NCBI GenBank assembly: GCA_035500775.1
Contig: DATJWY010000065.1
Span: forward strand, 1-48,307
Reading direction: 5' to 3'
Length of the DNA: 48,307 nucleotides
Source: DATJWY01 sp035500775
GTDB lineage: Bacteria > Pseudomonadota > Alphaproteobacteria > Acetobacterales > Acetobacteraceae
Positions 34,263 through 42,973 of the stretch are shown here, piece by piece (the stretch's first letter is position 1; each line of letters opens with the position of its first letter). The translations under genes were made by a program, and so were the position numbers. The notes below the pieces were generated by a model. That model ran no database searches. It was not told the origin of the DNA and saw only the letters and a program-made list of their open reading frames with translations.

Positions 34263-36707
34263 TCAGGCCTTGATGCGCTCCATCTTCGGATCGTAGAGCG
34301 GCGCGAGTGCGATCCGGCATGGGACGCGAACGGTCGCGACCTCCAGCTCATACTGGCCGCTTTGCAGATAGGTGTCGTCCACGCCGTCCGGATTGCGCAC
34401 ATAGCCGTAGCCGATCGGCTTGCCGATAGTGTGGCCGAAGCCGGCGCTGCTCAACCAGCCCACGCGCTTGCCGTCGCGATAGAGCGTTTCGCGACCGAGC
34501 AGGATCACGTCCGGGTCATCGACGACGAAGCCGGCGAGCCGCTTCTTGAGCGGCGCGCGGCGCTGCGCCTCCAGCGCCTCGCGGCCGAGGAACGGCGCGC
34601 CGGTGTTGAATTTCACCGCCCAGCCAAGGCCGGCTTCGAGCGGCGTGGTGTCCGGGCCAATATCGGACCCCCAGGCGCGATAGCCTTTCTCAAGACGCAG
34701 CGTTTCGATAGCCCGGTAGCCGGCATTGGCGATGCCGAAGGCGCGCCCGGCCTCCATCAGCGCATCATGGACGGTGGTGGCGAATTCGGTCGGAATATGC
34801 AGTTCCCAGCCAAGTTCGCCAACATAGGTGATGCGCAACGCCAGCACCGGGGCGCCGGCGATGTGGATGCGTTTCACCCGGCCGAACGGGAAGGCGGCGT
34901 TGGAGAGATCCTCCTCGCTCAGTTGCTGCAGCACCTGGCGCGAGGCCGGCCCCATGACGCTGAGCACGGCGTAGGCGGAGGTGACATCGCTCACCCGGGC
35001 ATCGAGGCCTGCCGGGATGTTGCGCTCGATCCAGTCGCGGTCATGCGTGGCGAAGCCGGTGCCGGTGACGATGTAGTAGCTGTCCGCGGCGAGGCGCCCG
35101 ACGGTGAGGTCGCATTCGATGCCGCCGCGCCGGTTCAGCATCTGGGTGTAGATGAGGGAGCCTGGCGCGCGGGCGACATTCGCGGCGCAGATCCAGGAGA
35201 GAGCGGCCTCCGCGTCTCGTCCGGTGACGGTGAACTTGGCGAACGAGGTCTGATCGAAAACCCCAACCCGCTCGCGCACGGCCTGGTGCTCGCGCGCCAC
35301 GGCGCCGAACCAGTTGGGGCGGTTGTAGGTGTAGCGGTCCTTCGGTTCCTCGCCCTCGGCGGCAAACCAGTTCGGCCGCTCCCATCCGAGCTTCTCGCCC
35401 ATGCAGGCGCGCTGCGCGATCAGCCGGTCGAACAGCGGTGAGCGGCGGAGCGGGCGGCCGCTGGCATGCTCCTCCGACGGCCAGGACATGGTGTAATGCT
35501 TGGCGTAGGCTTCCAGCGTGCGCTTGCGCACCCAGCCAGTATCCGAGTGGTTCGGCCCGAAACGCCGGATATCGACCGGCCAGAGATCGCAAGGCGCTTC
35601 GCCGCCGGCCACCCATTCGGCGAGCACCTTGCCGGCGCCGCCGCCAGCCGCGATGCCGTAGGCGTTGAAGCCGGCGCCAACGAAGCAGCCGCGCAGTTCC
35701 GGTGCCTCGCCGATGATAAAATTGCCGTCCGGCGTGAAGCTCTCGGGCCCATTGATCAGCTGGCGCACGCCCGCGGTTTCCAGCGCGGGGACGCGCCCGA
35801 TCGCGAGCGTCATCAGCGGCTCGAAATGATCCCAGTTGGAATTCAGAAGCTGGAAATTGAAGTTTTCCGGAAAGCCGCGCGTGGCCCAGGGGATCGGGTT
35901 GGGCTCATAGCCACCCATGACGAGGCCGCCGACCTCTTCTTTGTAGTAGGTGAGGCGGTCGGGATCACGCAGGGTCGGCAAATTGGACGTCACCCCCTCG
36001 ATCCGCTCGGTTACCATGTACTGGTGCTCAACAGACACGAGCGGAATATTGACCCCGATGCTGCGCCCGAGTTCACGCGACCACTGGCCGGCGCAGACGA
36101 TCACGGCTTCACAGGCGATGCGGCCGCGCGAGGTAACGACGGCGACGACACGGCCGCTTTTCACCTCGATGCTGGTGACGAGCGTATCTTCGAAGATACG
36201 GGCGCCATGATTGCGCGTGCCCTTGGCGAGGGATTGCGTGATGTCTGACGGATTGGCCTGGCCGTCGGTCGGCAGGAAGGCGGCGCCGACCACATCGGAA
36301 ACATCCATCAGCGGCCAGAGATCCCGCGCTTCCCGCGGCGACAGCAGATGCATTTCCAACCCGAAGGAGCGTGCCGTGGTCGCCTGGCGTTTCACCTCGG
36401 TCCAGCGTTCCTCGTTACAGGCGAGGCGCAGGCCACCATTCTGTTTCCAGCCTGTGGCGAGCCCGGTTTCCTGTTCCAGCGTGGTGTAGAGACGAACGGA
36501 TTCGCCGAGCAACTGCGTGATATTGGCGTTGGCGCGGAGTTGTCCGACGAGGCCGGCTGCATGAAAGGTGGTGCCGGACGTGAGCTTGTACCGCTCGATC
36601 AGAACCGTGTCGCTCCAGCCAAGCTTCGCGAGATGGTAGGCCGTGGAGGTGCCGACGATGCCGCCGCCGATCACGACCGCTCTTGCCTGGGTGGGGAACT
36701 CAGCCAT
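34263..36707 (-). CDS. Dimethylglycine/sarcosine dehydrogenase-type FAD-GcvT protein, copy B
   Basis: This 814-aa protein has the same architecture as copy A: AVVIGGGIVGTSTAYHLAKL for FAD, TTFHAAGLVGQLR with the flavinylation His, NGPESFTPDGNFIIGEAPE, and GcvT modules ending near GYGYVRNPDG. The two copies differ widely, so they are an old duplication and probably use different N-methyl substrates. ATG at 36707 has GGGAG seven bases upstream. The gene leads the A/B pair and is divergent from the phosphatase gene at 37063, across a promoter region with repeated CCACA/TGTGG motifs. Confidence 0.88.
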   Translation of the reverse strand: MAEFPTQARAVVIGGGIVGTSTAYHLAKLGWSDTVLIERYKLTSGTTFHAAGLVGQLRANANITQLLGESVRLYTTLEQETGLATGWKQNGGLRLACNEERWTEVKRQATTARSFGLEMHLLSPREARDLWPLMDVSDVVGAAFLPTDGQANPSDITQSLAKGTRNHGARIFEDTLVTSIEVKSGRVVAVVTSRGRIACEAVIVCAGQWSRELGRSIGVNIPLVSVEHQYMVTERIEGVTSNLPTLRDPDRLTYYKEEVGGLVMGGYEPNPIPWATRGFPENFNFQLLNSNWDHFEPLMTLAIGRVPALETAGVRQLINGPESFTPDGNFIIGEAPELRGCFVGAGFNAYGIAAGGGAGKVLAEWVAGGEAPCDLWPVDIRRFGPNHSDTGWVRKRTLEAYAKHYTMSWPSEEHASGRPLRRSPLFDRLIAQRACMGEKLGWERPNWFAAEGEEPKDRYTYNRPNWFGAVAREHQAVRERVGVFDQTSFAKFTVTGRDAEAALSWICAANVARAPGSLIYTQMLNRRGGIECDLTVGRLAADSYYIVTGTGFATHDRDWIERNIPAGLDARVSDVTSAYAVLSVMGPASRQVLQQLSEEDLSNAAFPFGRVKRIHIAGAPVLALRITYVGELGWELHIPTEFATTVHDALMEAGRAFGIANAGYRAIETLRLEKGYRAWGSDIGPDTTPLEAGLGWAVKFNTGAPFLGREALEAQRRAPLKKRLAGFVVDDPDVILLGRETLYRDGKRVGWLSSAGFGHTIGKPIGYGYVRNPDGVDDTYLQSGQYELEVATVRVPCRIALAPLYDPKMERIKA

Positions 36708-36844
36708 GGGACATCTCCCGCGATCGCCGTGTGCGATCATTGATGTGCGTCTTGCTGGCCCGCGGCGGGATTCCGTGATCCGCGCGCGAGCGGGCCTGTA
36801 TGACCACGACTTAGCCGACGCCGCGGCGCAGCGTCAAACGGAAA

Positions 36845-36901
36845 CCCACATTTTCCCTCAAAAAACCACACGCCTGCGCGTTGTCTGTGGTTGTTGTGTG
36901 G
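36845..36901. promoter_or_regulatory. Repeated CCACA/TGTGG motifs in a divergent promoter region
   Basis: CCACA at 36866-36870 and TGTGG at 36886-36890 and 36897-36901 (11 bases apart) lie between divergent dehydrogenase and phosphatase genes, with CCCACA at 36845. Similar motifs flank the divergent kinase/DeoR interval at 42681-42739. A DeoR-family operator is a reasonable inference, not shown. Confidence 0.4.
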
Positions 36902-37062
36902 CGATTTTCGGCTATTTCCGTGGATAAACCGGTTGACGTGATGGCGCGCGCAAACCATACGTGCCAGCGAAATGCCTCGGATTTGCCACATCGGTTTCCG
37001 CTGCGGCGAGGCCGGGACCAGAACCGGCGCCTCTGGATTCGGCGCCGCAGGAGGGGGGCTCC

Positions 37063-37857
37063 ATGTCGGATATCGTCGAACGCGCATCTGCCGATTTCCT
37101 GCGGGAAACGTCGCTGTTTGCTGAACATCTCGCGGATGCGGCGCGCCCTATCGCGCTGCGGTATTTCCGCACGCCTCTCGATGTGGAACGCAAGGCCGAT
37201 GCGAGCCCGGTGACGCTGGCGGATCGCGAGATTGAGCAGGCCATGCGTGCGATGATCGCCGCGCGATTCCCGGAACACGGAATTTTCGGCGAAGAGTTCG
37301 GGCAGCAGCTGGGGCAGACCTATACCTGGGTGATCGATCCGATCGATGGCACGAAGAGCTTCATCACCGGCATGCCGCTGTTCGGCGCGCTGATCTGTCT
37401 CGCGCAAGAGGGGCGGCCGATCCTCGGCGTGGTTGACGCGCCGGCCACGGGCGAACGCTGGGTCGGTGACTGCACGACCACGCATTTCAACGGAGCGGTG
37501 GCTCGGGTCAGCGGTTGCACGAAGCTCGCGGATGCGCGGCTTTACACGACCTCGCATGATTTCTTCGAGCCCGCGCAATGGGAGCGGTTCGATCGCCTGA
37601 GCCGCCGCGCCGCCTTTCGTCGTTTCGGCGGCGATTGCTATCTCTACGGTTTGCTCGCCTCTGGTCACATTGATCTCGTGATCGAATCCGGTCTGCAACC
37701 CTACGACTACACGGCGCTGGTTCCGGTCATCGAGGGAGCGGGTGGTGTGATCACCGACTGGAGCGGCAAGCCGCTGACCATCGCCTCTGACGGGCGGGTG
37801 ATCGCGGCGGCGAGCGAGGCGCTGTTGTACGAGGCGCTGGCCGCGCTCGCCGACTGA
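37063..37857 (+). CDS. Inositol-monophosphatase-family phosphatase (HisN-like)
   Basis: This 264-aa Mg-dependent phosphomonoesterase has the conserved motifs GEEFG (metal Glu), WVIDPIDGTKSF and, near the C-terminus, QPYDYTALVPVIEGAGGVITDW. This last pattern is typical of the histidinol-phosphate phosphatase HisN branch. Genomic setting argues against a simple histidine role: it is divergent from two N-methyl dehydrogenases and convergent with a kinase/phosphoesterase operon. A phosphorylated amine or alcohol is therefore possible. The ATG at 37063 follows a GGAGGGG site. Confidence 0.85.
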   Translation: MSDIVERASADFLRETSLFAEHLADAARPIALRYFRTPLDVERKADASPVTLADREIEQAMRAMIAARFPEHGIFGEEFGQQLGQTYTWVIDPIDGTKSFITGMPLFGALICLAQEGRPILGVVDAPATGERWVGDCTTTHFNGAVARVSGCTKLADARLYTTSHDFFEPAQWERFDRLSRRAAFRRFGGDCYLYGLLASGHIDLVIESGLQPYDYTALVPVIEGAGGVITDWSGKPLTIASDGRVIAAASEALLYEALAALAD

Positions 37858-37872
37858 GGGCGGATGAGCGAT

Positions 37873-37905
37873 CCGGAAGCGACGGGCACACGCCGCCGCT
37901 TCCGG
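37873..37905. terminator. Hairpin between convergent phosphatase and nucleotidyltransferase genes
   Basis: CCGGAAGCG (37873-37881) and CGCTTCCGG (37897-37905) pair perfectly over 9 bp with a 15-base loop, 15 bases after the phosphatase stop and 7 before the opposing stop. It is likely a bidirectional terminator. Confidence 0.55.
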
Positions 37906-37912
37906 TGCGCCG

Positions 37913-38692
37913 TTAATCGACTTCCTCGACATCCTTGTACCATTTGAGCCGGTCGCCGATCCGGGCGCGCATGCGCCATTTCAGCGGCTTGGGCTCGGCA
38001 TCGATCATGGTATTGAGCCGGGCCAGGCGGAGTGAGGCCAATCTGGCTTCCTTCGTGGACAGATCACCATGATGTGCCGCGTATTGCGACAACTTGTCGA
38101 GATTGAGCCGCACCGTGCGCCATAACCCCCAGTCCGCGGCGCACAGGGCGGCGATATGGGCGCTATTGATGCCGGTATCGTCGAACCCGACCTCATGATC
38201 GAGCAGCAGCGCGGTCGCGTCGCGCAGATCCTTCTCGTTGATCTCGACGATCTGTAGCTTGCCCAACAGCAATTCCGCCAGCGGCAGCGTCGCCTCGTGG
38301 ATCTCCAGCCGGTTCCTGACCATGATGCAGTGGCAGAAATCGAGCCGGTCGAAGAACACGTCCACATGCACGGCGGTGTGCGGGTGGTCGAAAATGGCAC
38401 GGCCGCCTTCGCTGACCGCGAATACGTCGCGATGTTCGGTGTAGCCGAGCGTCTCGATCAGAGGCCTCAGGCGGGCCGCGTCACGCTTATAGGCGACAAG
38501 ATCGATATCGGCGAAGTGCCGGCCTCGCGCCGCGCGGCTGGCACTTTCCGGGCAACGGAGTTGCACCGCGATCGAGCCGGTGATCCGCACAGGAATACTG
38601 GCCGCGTGCGCGCGGTCCTGGATTTGCCGGAACGCGTCGAGAAGGCGCATGCGCGCCTTCTCGGTGTCTGTCATCGTCATGCTCTGTACCAT
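37913..38692 (-). CDS. Small nucleotidyltransferase-fold protein
   Basis: This 259-aa protein has a minimal nucleotidyltransferase core: ITGSIAVQLR supplies the G-S helix start and RHFADIDLVAYKRD the D-x-D metal pair. HTAVHVDVFFDRLDF supplies the third acidic strand. It resembles uncharacterised nucleotidyltransferase-like or AbiEii-type proteins; no antitoxin-like partner is adjacent. It starts 9 bases after the permease stop, so it is the last gene of a kinase-phosphoesterase-permease-transferase operon. The start is ATG at 38692 or 38680. The substrate is unknown. Confidence 0.65.
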   Translation of the reverse strand: MVQSMTMTDTEKARMRLLDAFRQIQDRAHAASIPVRITGSIAVQLRCPESASRAARGRHFADIDLVAYKRDAARLRPLIETLGYTEHRDVFAVSEGGRAIFDHPHTAVHVDVFFDRLDFCHCIMVRNRLEIHEATLPLAELLLGKLQIVEINEKDLRDATALLLDHEVGFDDTGINSAHIAALCAADWGLWRTVRLNLDKLSQYAAHHGDLSTKEARLASLRLARLNTMIDAEPKPLKWRMRARIGDRLKWYKDVEEVD

Positions 38693-38701
38693 CTGGGTCC
38701 C

Positions 38702-40330
38702 TTACTCCGGTGGGATTTCCTTGAAGGCGAAGCTGACATCGATGCCCCGCGTGCGCTGGAGCACCTTGACCGCCAGATACCAGACGGTCGTCAGCGCCAG
38801 GACGCCGAGCACCACCTCACGCGCGAGCGGCGTGTTGAGGCCGAAGGCACTGGAGAAGACGAACATCAGGATCATCACCGTCCCGACCAGAGTCCCGCCG
38901 CCGGCAACCAGCGTCACCAGGGGAAAGCCGCCGATCTGGAAACGGGCGCCCGGACTGGCCTTGTAGATCGCCGGGGCGCGGAATGGCAGGAGGGCGGCGG
39001 CGAGGGCGGTCACCACGAAGACGTAGCCGCACGCAAAGGTCACGCCGAGCGTGAGCGAAGCCCATTGCGGCCAGAAATTATAGAGGAAGATGACCGGCAA
39101 GCTGGCGATGAAATACGCCACATGCGCGTTCACCGGCGTGTGCAGACGCGGCGAGACACGGCCGAGCCATTCCGGCAGCAGCCGGTCCATGGCAGCCGCC
39201 ATGATGATGCGCGTCATGCCGATATAGCAGTTATTGACGATCTGGAAGGCGTTAAGGATGTAGCCGACCGCAATGGCGATCACGACCAGCGGGCTCTGCG
39301 TCACCGCCATGGCGATGATGTTCGGCCAGAGATAGACGCCGTTGAGCGTGCCTTCCGGCAGCGTGCCGGCATAACCGGCGCCGGCGATGATCATGAACTC
39401 GGGGCCGACGGCGCGCCGCAGGGCGTAGGCGAGGACGGCGAGAAGCGCGCCCGTCAGAACCAGGGAGCCGACGATGATCAGCATCTGGCTGTTGAAGGAT
39501 TTCGCTGCCTTGATCTCGCCGTTCTGCAAGGAGCTGTAGGGCGCCCATTGCAGCGAGGTCCAGGCGATCGGCGCGACCAGCAGCGTCGCCCACAGGCTGA
39601 ACGGCGGGTGCAGATCGATGCCGGCCTTCTTCGCGGCGGCGATCGCCTGCCCGTAGAAATCGCTGACCCCGCCCGATGCGGAGACGAACTCGTTAAGCCG
39701 CGCCGCGAAACTCGTCGGCGTGACGGAGAACAACGTTCCCAGCATCACGACGAATGCGATGATGACAGCGAAGAACATGTAGTACTGGACGCGGACATAG
39801 TGGCGGAAACCGCGGACCAGGAGCAGTAGGGCGGCGATCGCATTCACGATGCTGATCAGCACGATGCCGTTCGGCGTGGTGCACCAGAGCCCGGCGGCGA
39901 TCAGCCCGGGTTTGTGCAGCGTCGCGCCGAGACCGAGAAAGAGGGGGGTGAAACCCAGATAGGCGAGGAGCCAGCCGGACAGTGCCACCCATTGCAGCAC
40001 CCAGATGACGAAGCCCGACATCACCACGGCGAAGCTGACGCCGCCGCCGAAGACGCGGCTCTGGAAAACGTAATCTCCGCCTGACCGTGGGAAGGCGGTC
40101 GAAAGCCAGACATAAGCCATAGCGATGGGGATCTCGATGATCGTCGCCAGGATGATACCCCAGACCAGGTGCCCGCCCGGGAGCGAGCCAGGTGCCCAGA
40201 GATAGGTCCAGGGGAAGATCAGACCCATTGTCAGGATATTGTAGATGAAGGCGGAGTAGGGGGACATCACCCGGACGAGGCCGGATGCCTTGCGTGTGAA
40301 GACCTCCGGAACTTTCGCGGCAGCTACCAT
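38702..40330 (-). CDS. APC-superfamily amino acid/amine permease, copy A
   Basis: This 542-aa inner-membrane transporter has about 12 to 14 helices. Conserved APC features include the N-terminal MSPYSAFIYNILTMG segment, the FPRSGGDYVFQSR loop and the long loop around LWPNIIAMAVTQSP. An internal periplasmic stretch near FVSASGGVSDFYGQ is longer than usual. GGAG lies just before ATG 40330. Its operon with a choline-kinase-like enzyme suggests uptake of an amine or amino-alcohol. The second APC permease in the window is only distantly similar. Confidence 0.85.
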   Translation of the reverse strand: MVAAAKVPEVFTRKASGLVRVMSPYSAFIYNILTMGLIFPWTYLWAPGSLPGGHLVWGIILATIIEIPIAMAYVWLSTAFPRSGGDYVFQSRVFGGGVSFAVVMSGFVIWVLQWVALSGWLLAYLGFTPLFLGLGATLHKPGLIAAGLWCTTPNGIVLISIVNAIAALLLLVRGFRHYVRVQYYMFFAVIIAFVVMLGTLFSVTPTSFAARLNEFVSASGGVSDFYGQAIAAAKKAGIDLHPPFSLWATLLVAPIAWTSLQWAPYSSLQNGEIKAAKSFNSQMLIIVGSLVLTGALLAVLAYALRRAVGPEFMIIAGAGYAGTLPEGTLNGVYLWPNIIAMAVTQSPLVVIAIAVGYILNAFQIVNNCYIGMTRIIMAAAMDRLLPEWLGRVSPRLHTPVNAHVAYFIASLPVIFLYNFWPQWASLTLGVTFACGYVFVVTALAAALLPFRAPAIYKASPGARFQIGGFPLVTLVAGGGTLVGTVMILMFVFSSAFGLNTPLAREVVLGVLALTTVWYLAVKVLQRTRGIDVSFAFKEIPPE

Positions 40331-40395
40331 AGGAACTCCTCTTCAGACCGTTTGGCTTGCGCCATGGAAAGTGCTGGCCGGCGGGCGTACTCCGC

Positions 40396-41397
40396 TCAGC
40401 CGGATGTCATCTGCAGGGATTTCACCTCGCCCTGCTGCAGTGTCATCAGGCAGCCGCGCAGAACGCCCTCGCCATATTCGCTGCCGGGATTGACCGCGAC
40501 CGTGGCGCCGATGCGCGTTGTTCCACCGGATTCGTGAATGTGGCCGTGCAGGCTGAGCATGGGCTGTGCCCGCTCGATCACGTGCCGCACGGCGTGGCTG
40601 CCGGCGCCGTGCATGACCGCCTGACCGTTTTTGACGATCTGCCGCGGCGGGTCGCTGGTCCAGTCGAGCATCGGGCAGGTGTCGAGCGTGGAATCGACCG
40701 GCGGGACATGGAAATTGAAGATCGTTCTGCGGGGATCAGGCACCTTGTCAACGAGGGTGCTGAGATGGGCTTCCAGCGCGTCCTCCGGCAATTCGCGTGG
40801 GGTGTTCCACGGCGTGGGCGAGCTGTACCCGGATGCGATCATCTGGTGATGATCGTCGATATCCAACAGGACATCTTCGCTGTAGATCACGGTGTCGCTG
40901 GCCAGGCCACGTAGACGATCGATCATCACCTGGTCGTCGTCATTGCCGCCCATCATGTAGCAGCGCATGCCAAGCGGCCGGAGCCGTTCCTCGGCAAGAC
41001 CGATCCATTCGGCGAGGCGGGCGTAAGCAAGCTCGTGGAACAACGCCTCGACCCGAGACGGATCAGCCTGGATGAAGGCGAACTCATCCTCGCTCATCAC
41101 CTTGCCGTAAAAGCCGAGCGTACCGAGCCGGTCGAGCAGGGCGGCGAGGCCGTCAGCGCCTTCGATCTGCTCCGTGCGGCCCATCAGATGCACCCGATAG
41201 CGGCCGGCCGAGGTTTCGATGATCGGTATGGCGACCTTGCCGATGACGTCGCCGCCGAGGATCAGGATGTCGGCGCCGTAGTGTTTCGCGGCGCCAAGAA
41301 ACTTGCGGAAGGTGCGCTGGGAGCCGTGCAGATCGCTGGCGAAGAAGATGCGCGTTGTGGGTTGCGTTGGCTTGCGGCGAAACAGCGTGCCAAACAT
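40396..41397 (-). CDS. Calcineurin-like metallophosphoesterase
   Basis: This 333-aa enzyme has a full dimetal site: FASDLHGS, ILGGDVIGK, MMGGNDDD, FNFHVPP and LHGHIHES. It would hydrolyse phosphomono- or diesters in the cytosol. It lacks a signal peptide. It lies between the choline-kinase-like gene and the permease of the same operon, so its substrate may be a phosphorylated or nucleotide-linked product of that pathway. Specificity cannot be read from motifs. Confidence 0.85.
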   Translation of the reverse strand: MFGTLFRRKPTQPTTRIFFASDLHGSQRTFRKFLGAAKHYGADILILGGDVIGKVAIPIIETSAGRYRVHLMGRTEQIEGADGLAALLDRLGTLGFYGKVMSEDEFAFIQADPSRVEALFHELAYARLAEWIGLAEERLRPLGMRCYMMGGNDDDQVMIDRLRGLASDTVIYSEDVLLDIDDHHQMIASGYSSPTPWNTPRELPEDALEAHLSTLVDKVPDPRRTIFNFHVPPVDSTLDTCPMLDWTSDPPRQIVKNGQAVMHGAGSHAVRHVIERAQPMLSLHGHIHESGGTTRIGATVAVNPGSEYGEGVLRGCLMTLQQGEVKSLQMTSG

Positions 41398-41447
41398 GGA
41401 TGCTGATCTTCCTGTGGTTTGCCGGGTGACCTCATGTATTTCCCGCG

Positions 41448-41469
41448 GTCGCCTGCCAGTGCAGGCGAC
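41448..41469. terminator. Perfect hairpin between kinase-like and phosphoesterase genes
   Basis: GTCGCCTGC (41448-41456) and GCAGGCGAC (41461-41469) pair over 9 bp with a CAGT loop, in the 137-base gap of the minus-strand operon. There is no T-tract, so it may attenuate or process the transcript rather than end it. Confidence 0.5.
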
Positions 41470-41534
41470 GCGTGCGGGGTCGCTGCCATGCGCTTCTCGG
41501 CGCCATGGGTGATCTCGTGCCGCCGTGCGGCACT

Positions 41535-42536
41535 TCAGGGAGCACGCAGGGTCGCGATGGCTTGCGCGAATTCGGCGGTGTTCATCAGTGTCGCGCAGCG
41601 GCGCAATCGTGTTTCGGAATAGGTCCAGAAATCCTCGGCGGGATTGTTATTGGCGTGCTGCAGGACACCCCAGAACGTCCAGAGCAGGTCGCACAGCGCC
41701 TTGTGGAGCGTCATCCGGCTGCGTTCGGGCGCCGGCGCCTCCCCCTCGAAATAGGCGTGCATGAGCCAGGCTTCCGCCTCGGGGCCGAAACCGGCCTCTA
41801 CCGAGAGGTCGCCGAGATCCCACATCGGATCGTTGTTGCCGCTGTACTCCCAGTCAACGATGAACATCCGGTCGCCGACATCGATGAAATTCTCGGCGAG
41901 GGGGTCGCAATGCGAGGCCACGGCCGGCACGGGGCGTCGCGCGAGCACTTCGCGCATCACCTCCGCCTGGCGGGCGACAACTTCCGTGCCGTCTGGCAGC
42001 GGCGTGTTCTTGTCGCGCAGCAGGGCGCGGTATTCGTCCATGACGGCGAACAGGTCGAAATCGGTCTTGAACGGCCGGCTCCGTGTATGCACGGTGTGCA
42101 GCGCCCGTGCCGCCCGCTCGATCCGGCCGCGATCCTGGAACCGCTCCGGCGACATGGTGATGCCGCCTTCGATGAAGGTGCAGAGTTGAATCCCGTCCGT
42201 TTCGTCGAAGAACAGGACCTCGGCGTTCACACCGATTTCGGCCGTGGCCCGCGCGGCATGCGCCTCTGCGGCCCGGTCGATATATTGCGACGTACCAGCG
42301 CCTGGAATGCGCAGCACGAAGCGCGCATTGCCGGCATCCAGCCGGTAATTGGCGTTCGTCAGCCCGCCGAGGCGGGTGCAGGAAACCTCCCGCGCGCCGT
42401 GCGCCGCAAGGGCCGGGCCGAGGCGCGCGCACGCGCTGCGGACACGCTCGTGATCAGCCTCGTTTCCGCCCAGGATGCGCAGGGCGGGTGTCTCATCAAT
42501 ACAGGGGCCTGAGCCCCCGTGTCCGGCATTTGGCAT
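41535..42536 (-). CDS. Choline/ethanolamine-kinase-like phosphotransferase
   Basis: This 333-aa APH-fold kinase of the LicA/choline-ethanolamine kinase group has the nucleotide-binding start LGGLTNANYRL, and Arg in FVLRIPGAGTSQYIDR. The catalytic Brenner motif is H-C-D-P-L-A-E-N, and the metal motif VDWEYSGNNDPMWDLGDL is strongly choline-kinase-like. It would phosphorylate an amino-alcohol or similar using ATP. ATG 42536 has AGAGG about nine bases upstream. It leads the operon with phosphoesterase, permease and nucleotidyltransferase, and is divergent from a DeoR regulator. Confidence 0.85.
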   Translation of the reverse strand: MPNAGHGGSGPCIDETPALRILGGNEADHERVRSACARLGPALAAHGAREVSCTRLGGLTNANYRLDAGNARFVLRIPGAGTSQYIDRAAEAHAARATAEIGVNAEVLFFDETDGIQLCTFIEGGITMSPERFQDRGRIERAARALHTVHTRSRPFKTDFDLFAVMDEYRALLRDKNTPLPDGTEVVARQAEVMREVLARRPVPAVASHCDPLAENFIDVGDRMFIVDWEYSGNNDPMWDLGDLSVEAGFGPEAEAWLMHAYFEGEAPAPERSRMTLHKALCDLLWTFWGVLQHANNNPAEDFWTYSETRLRRCATLMNTAEFAQAIATLRAP

Positions 42537-42680
42537 GTCGCTACGCCTCTTTGAAAGAGCGCGTATGCTGTGCCATTCCCCCAAAATACGACCGTGTTCT
42601 TCGGCCGGCGGCCCCTTGAGGAGCTCATGCGAAATTCATGCAGACCGCGTGCGCGGGTGTCAACGCAAAAGTCACGCAAC

Positions 42681-42739
42681 GCCACATTATGCGTGGCAAA
42701 CGCCGCAAGTTGCGGGCATGATATATGTGGATTGTGTGG
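42681..42739. promoter_or_regulatory. Cluster of palindromes and TGTGG repeats, candidate DeoR operator
   Basis: The divergent interval holds GCCAC-(7)-GTGGC (42681-42697), CCGCAA-G-TTGCGG (42703-42715) and direct TGTGG repeats at 42726-42730 and 42735-42739. These share CCACA/TGTGG with the region at 36845-36901. An autoregulatory site for the DeoR-family protein at 42974 is plausible. Confidence 0.45.
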
Positions 42740-42885
42740 TTATGGGGCGTTTTCGCGTGGTTGACTCTCCGCTCAAGAACCGGCGGCGGCTATTCCTGGC
42801 CCGGCATGGCAAGGTGACCTGCTTCCGGCCCGATGGCGGATTCGTAGATCCCGATGCGGTGATGCTGATGGGCTCGGGGCATTGA
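42718..42885 (+). pseudogene. Truncated histidine-phosphatase-family gene (5' fragment)
   Basis: A 55-codon frame starting ATG at 42718 (or 42742) ends with RRRLFLARHGKVTCFRPDGG and VDPDAV. This is the N-terminus of phosphoglycerate-mutase/histidine-phosphatase proteins (R-H-G catalytic motif followed by the usual G-x-P/F-VDP loop). It then stops at TGA 42883; nothing downstream in any frame continues the family. A full protein is about 200 aa, so most is lost. It lies between the kinase-led operon and the DeoR gene, suggesting that the locus once had a further phosphatase. Confidence 0.5.
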
Positions 42886-42973
42886 CCCGTCCAGCCGGAT
42901 CAGGAAGTTATGGTCGTCGGTTGGCCCGTGTATGCGATCGGCCAGCGGACAATTCAGTGAATGGCGGTGAGAC

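Noticed and set aside
37913..38692. AbiEii-like toxin of a toxin-antitoxin pair
   Set aside because: No small antitoxin partner is adjacent, and the gene is tightly coupled to a metabolic permease operon.
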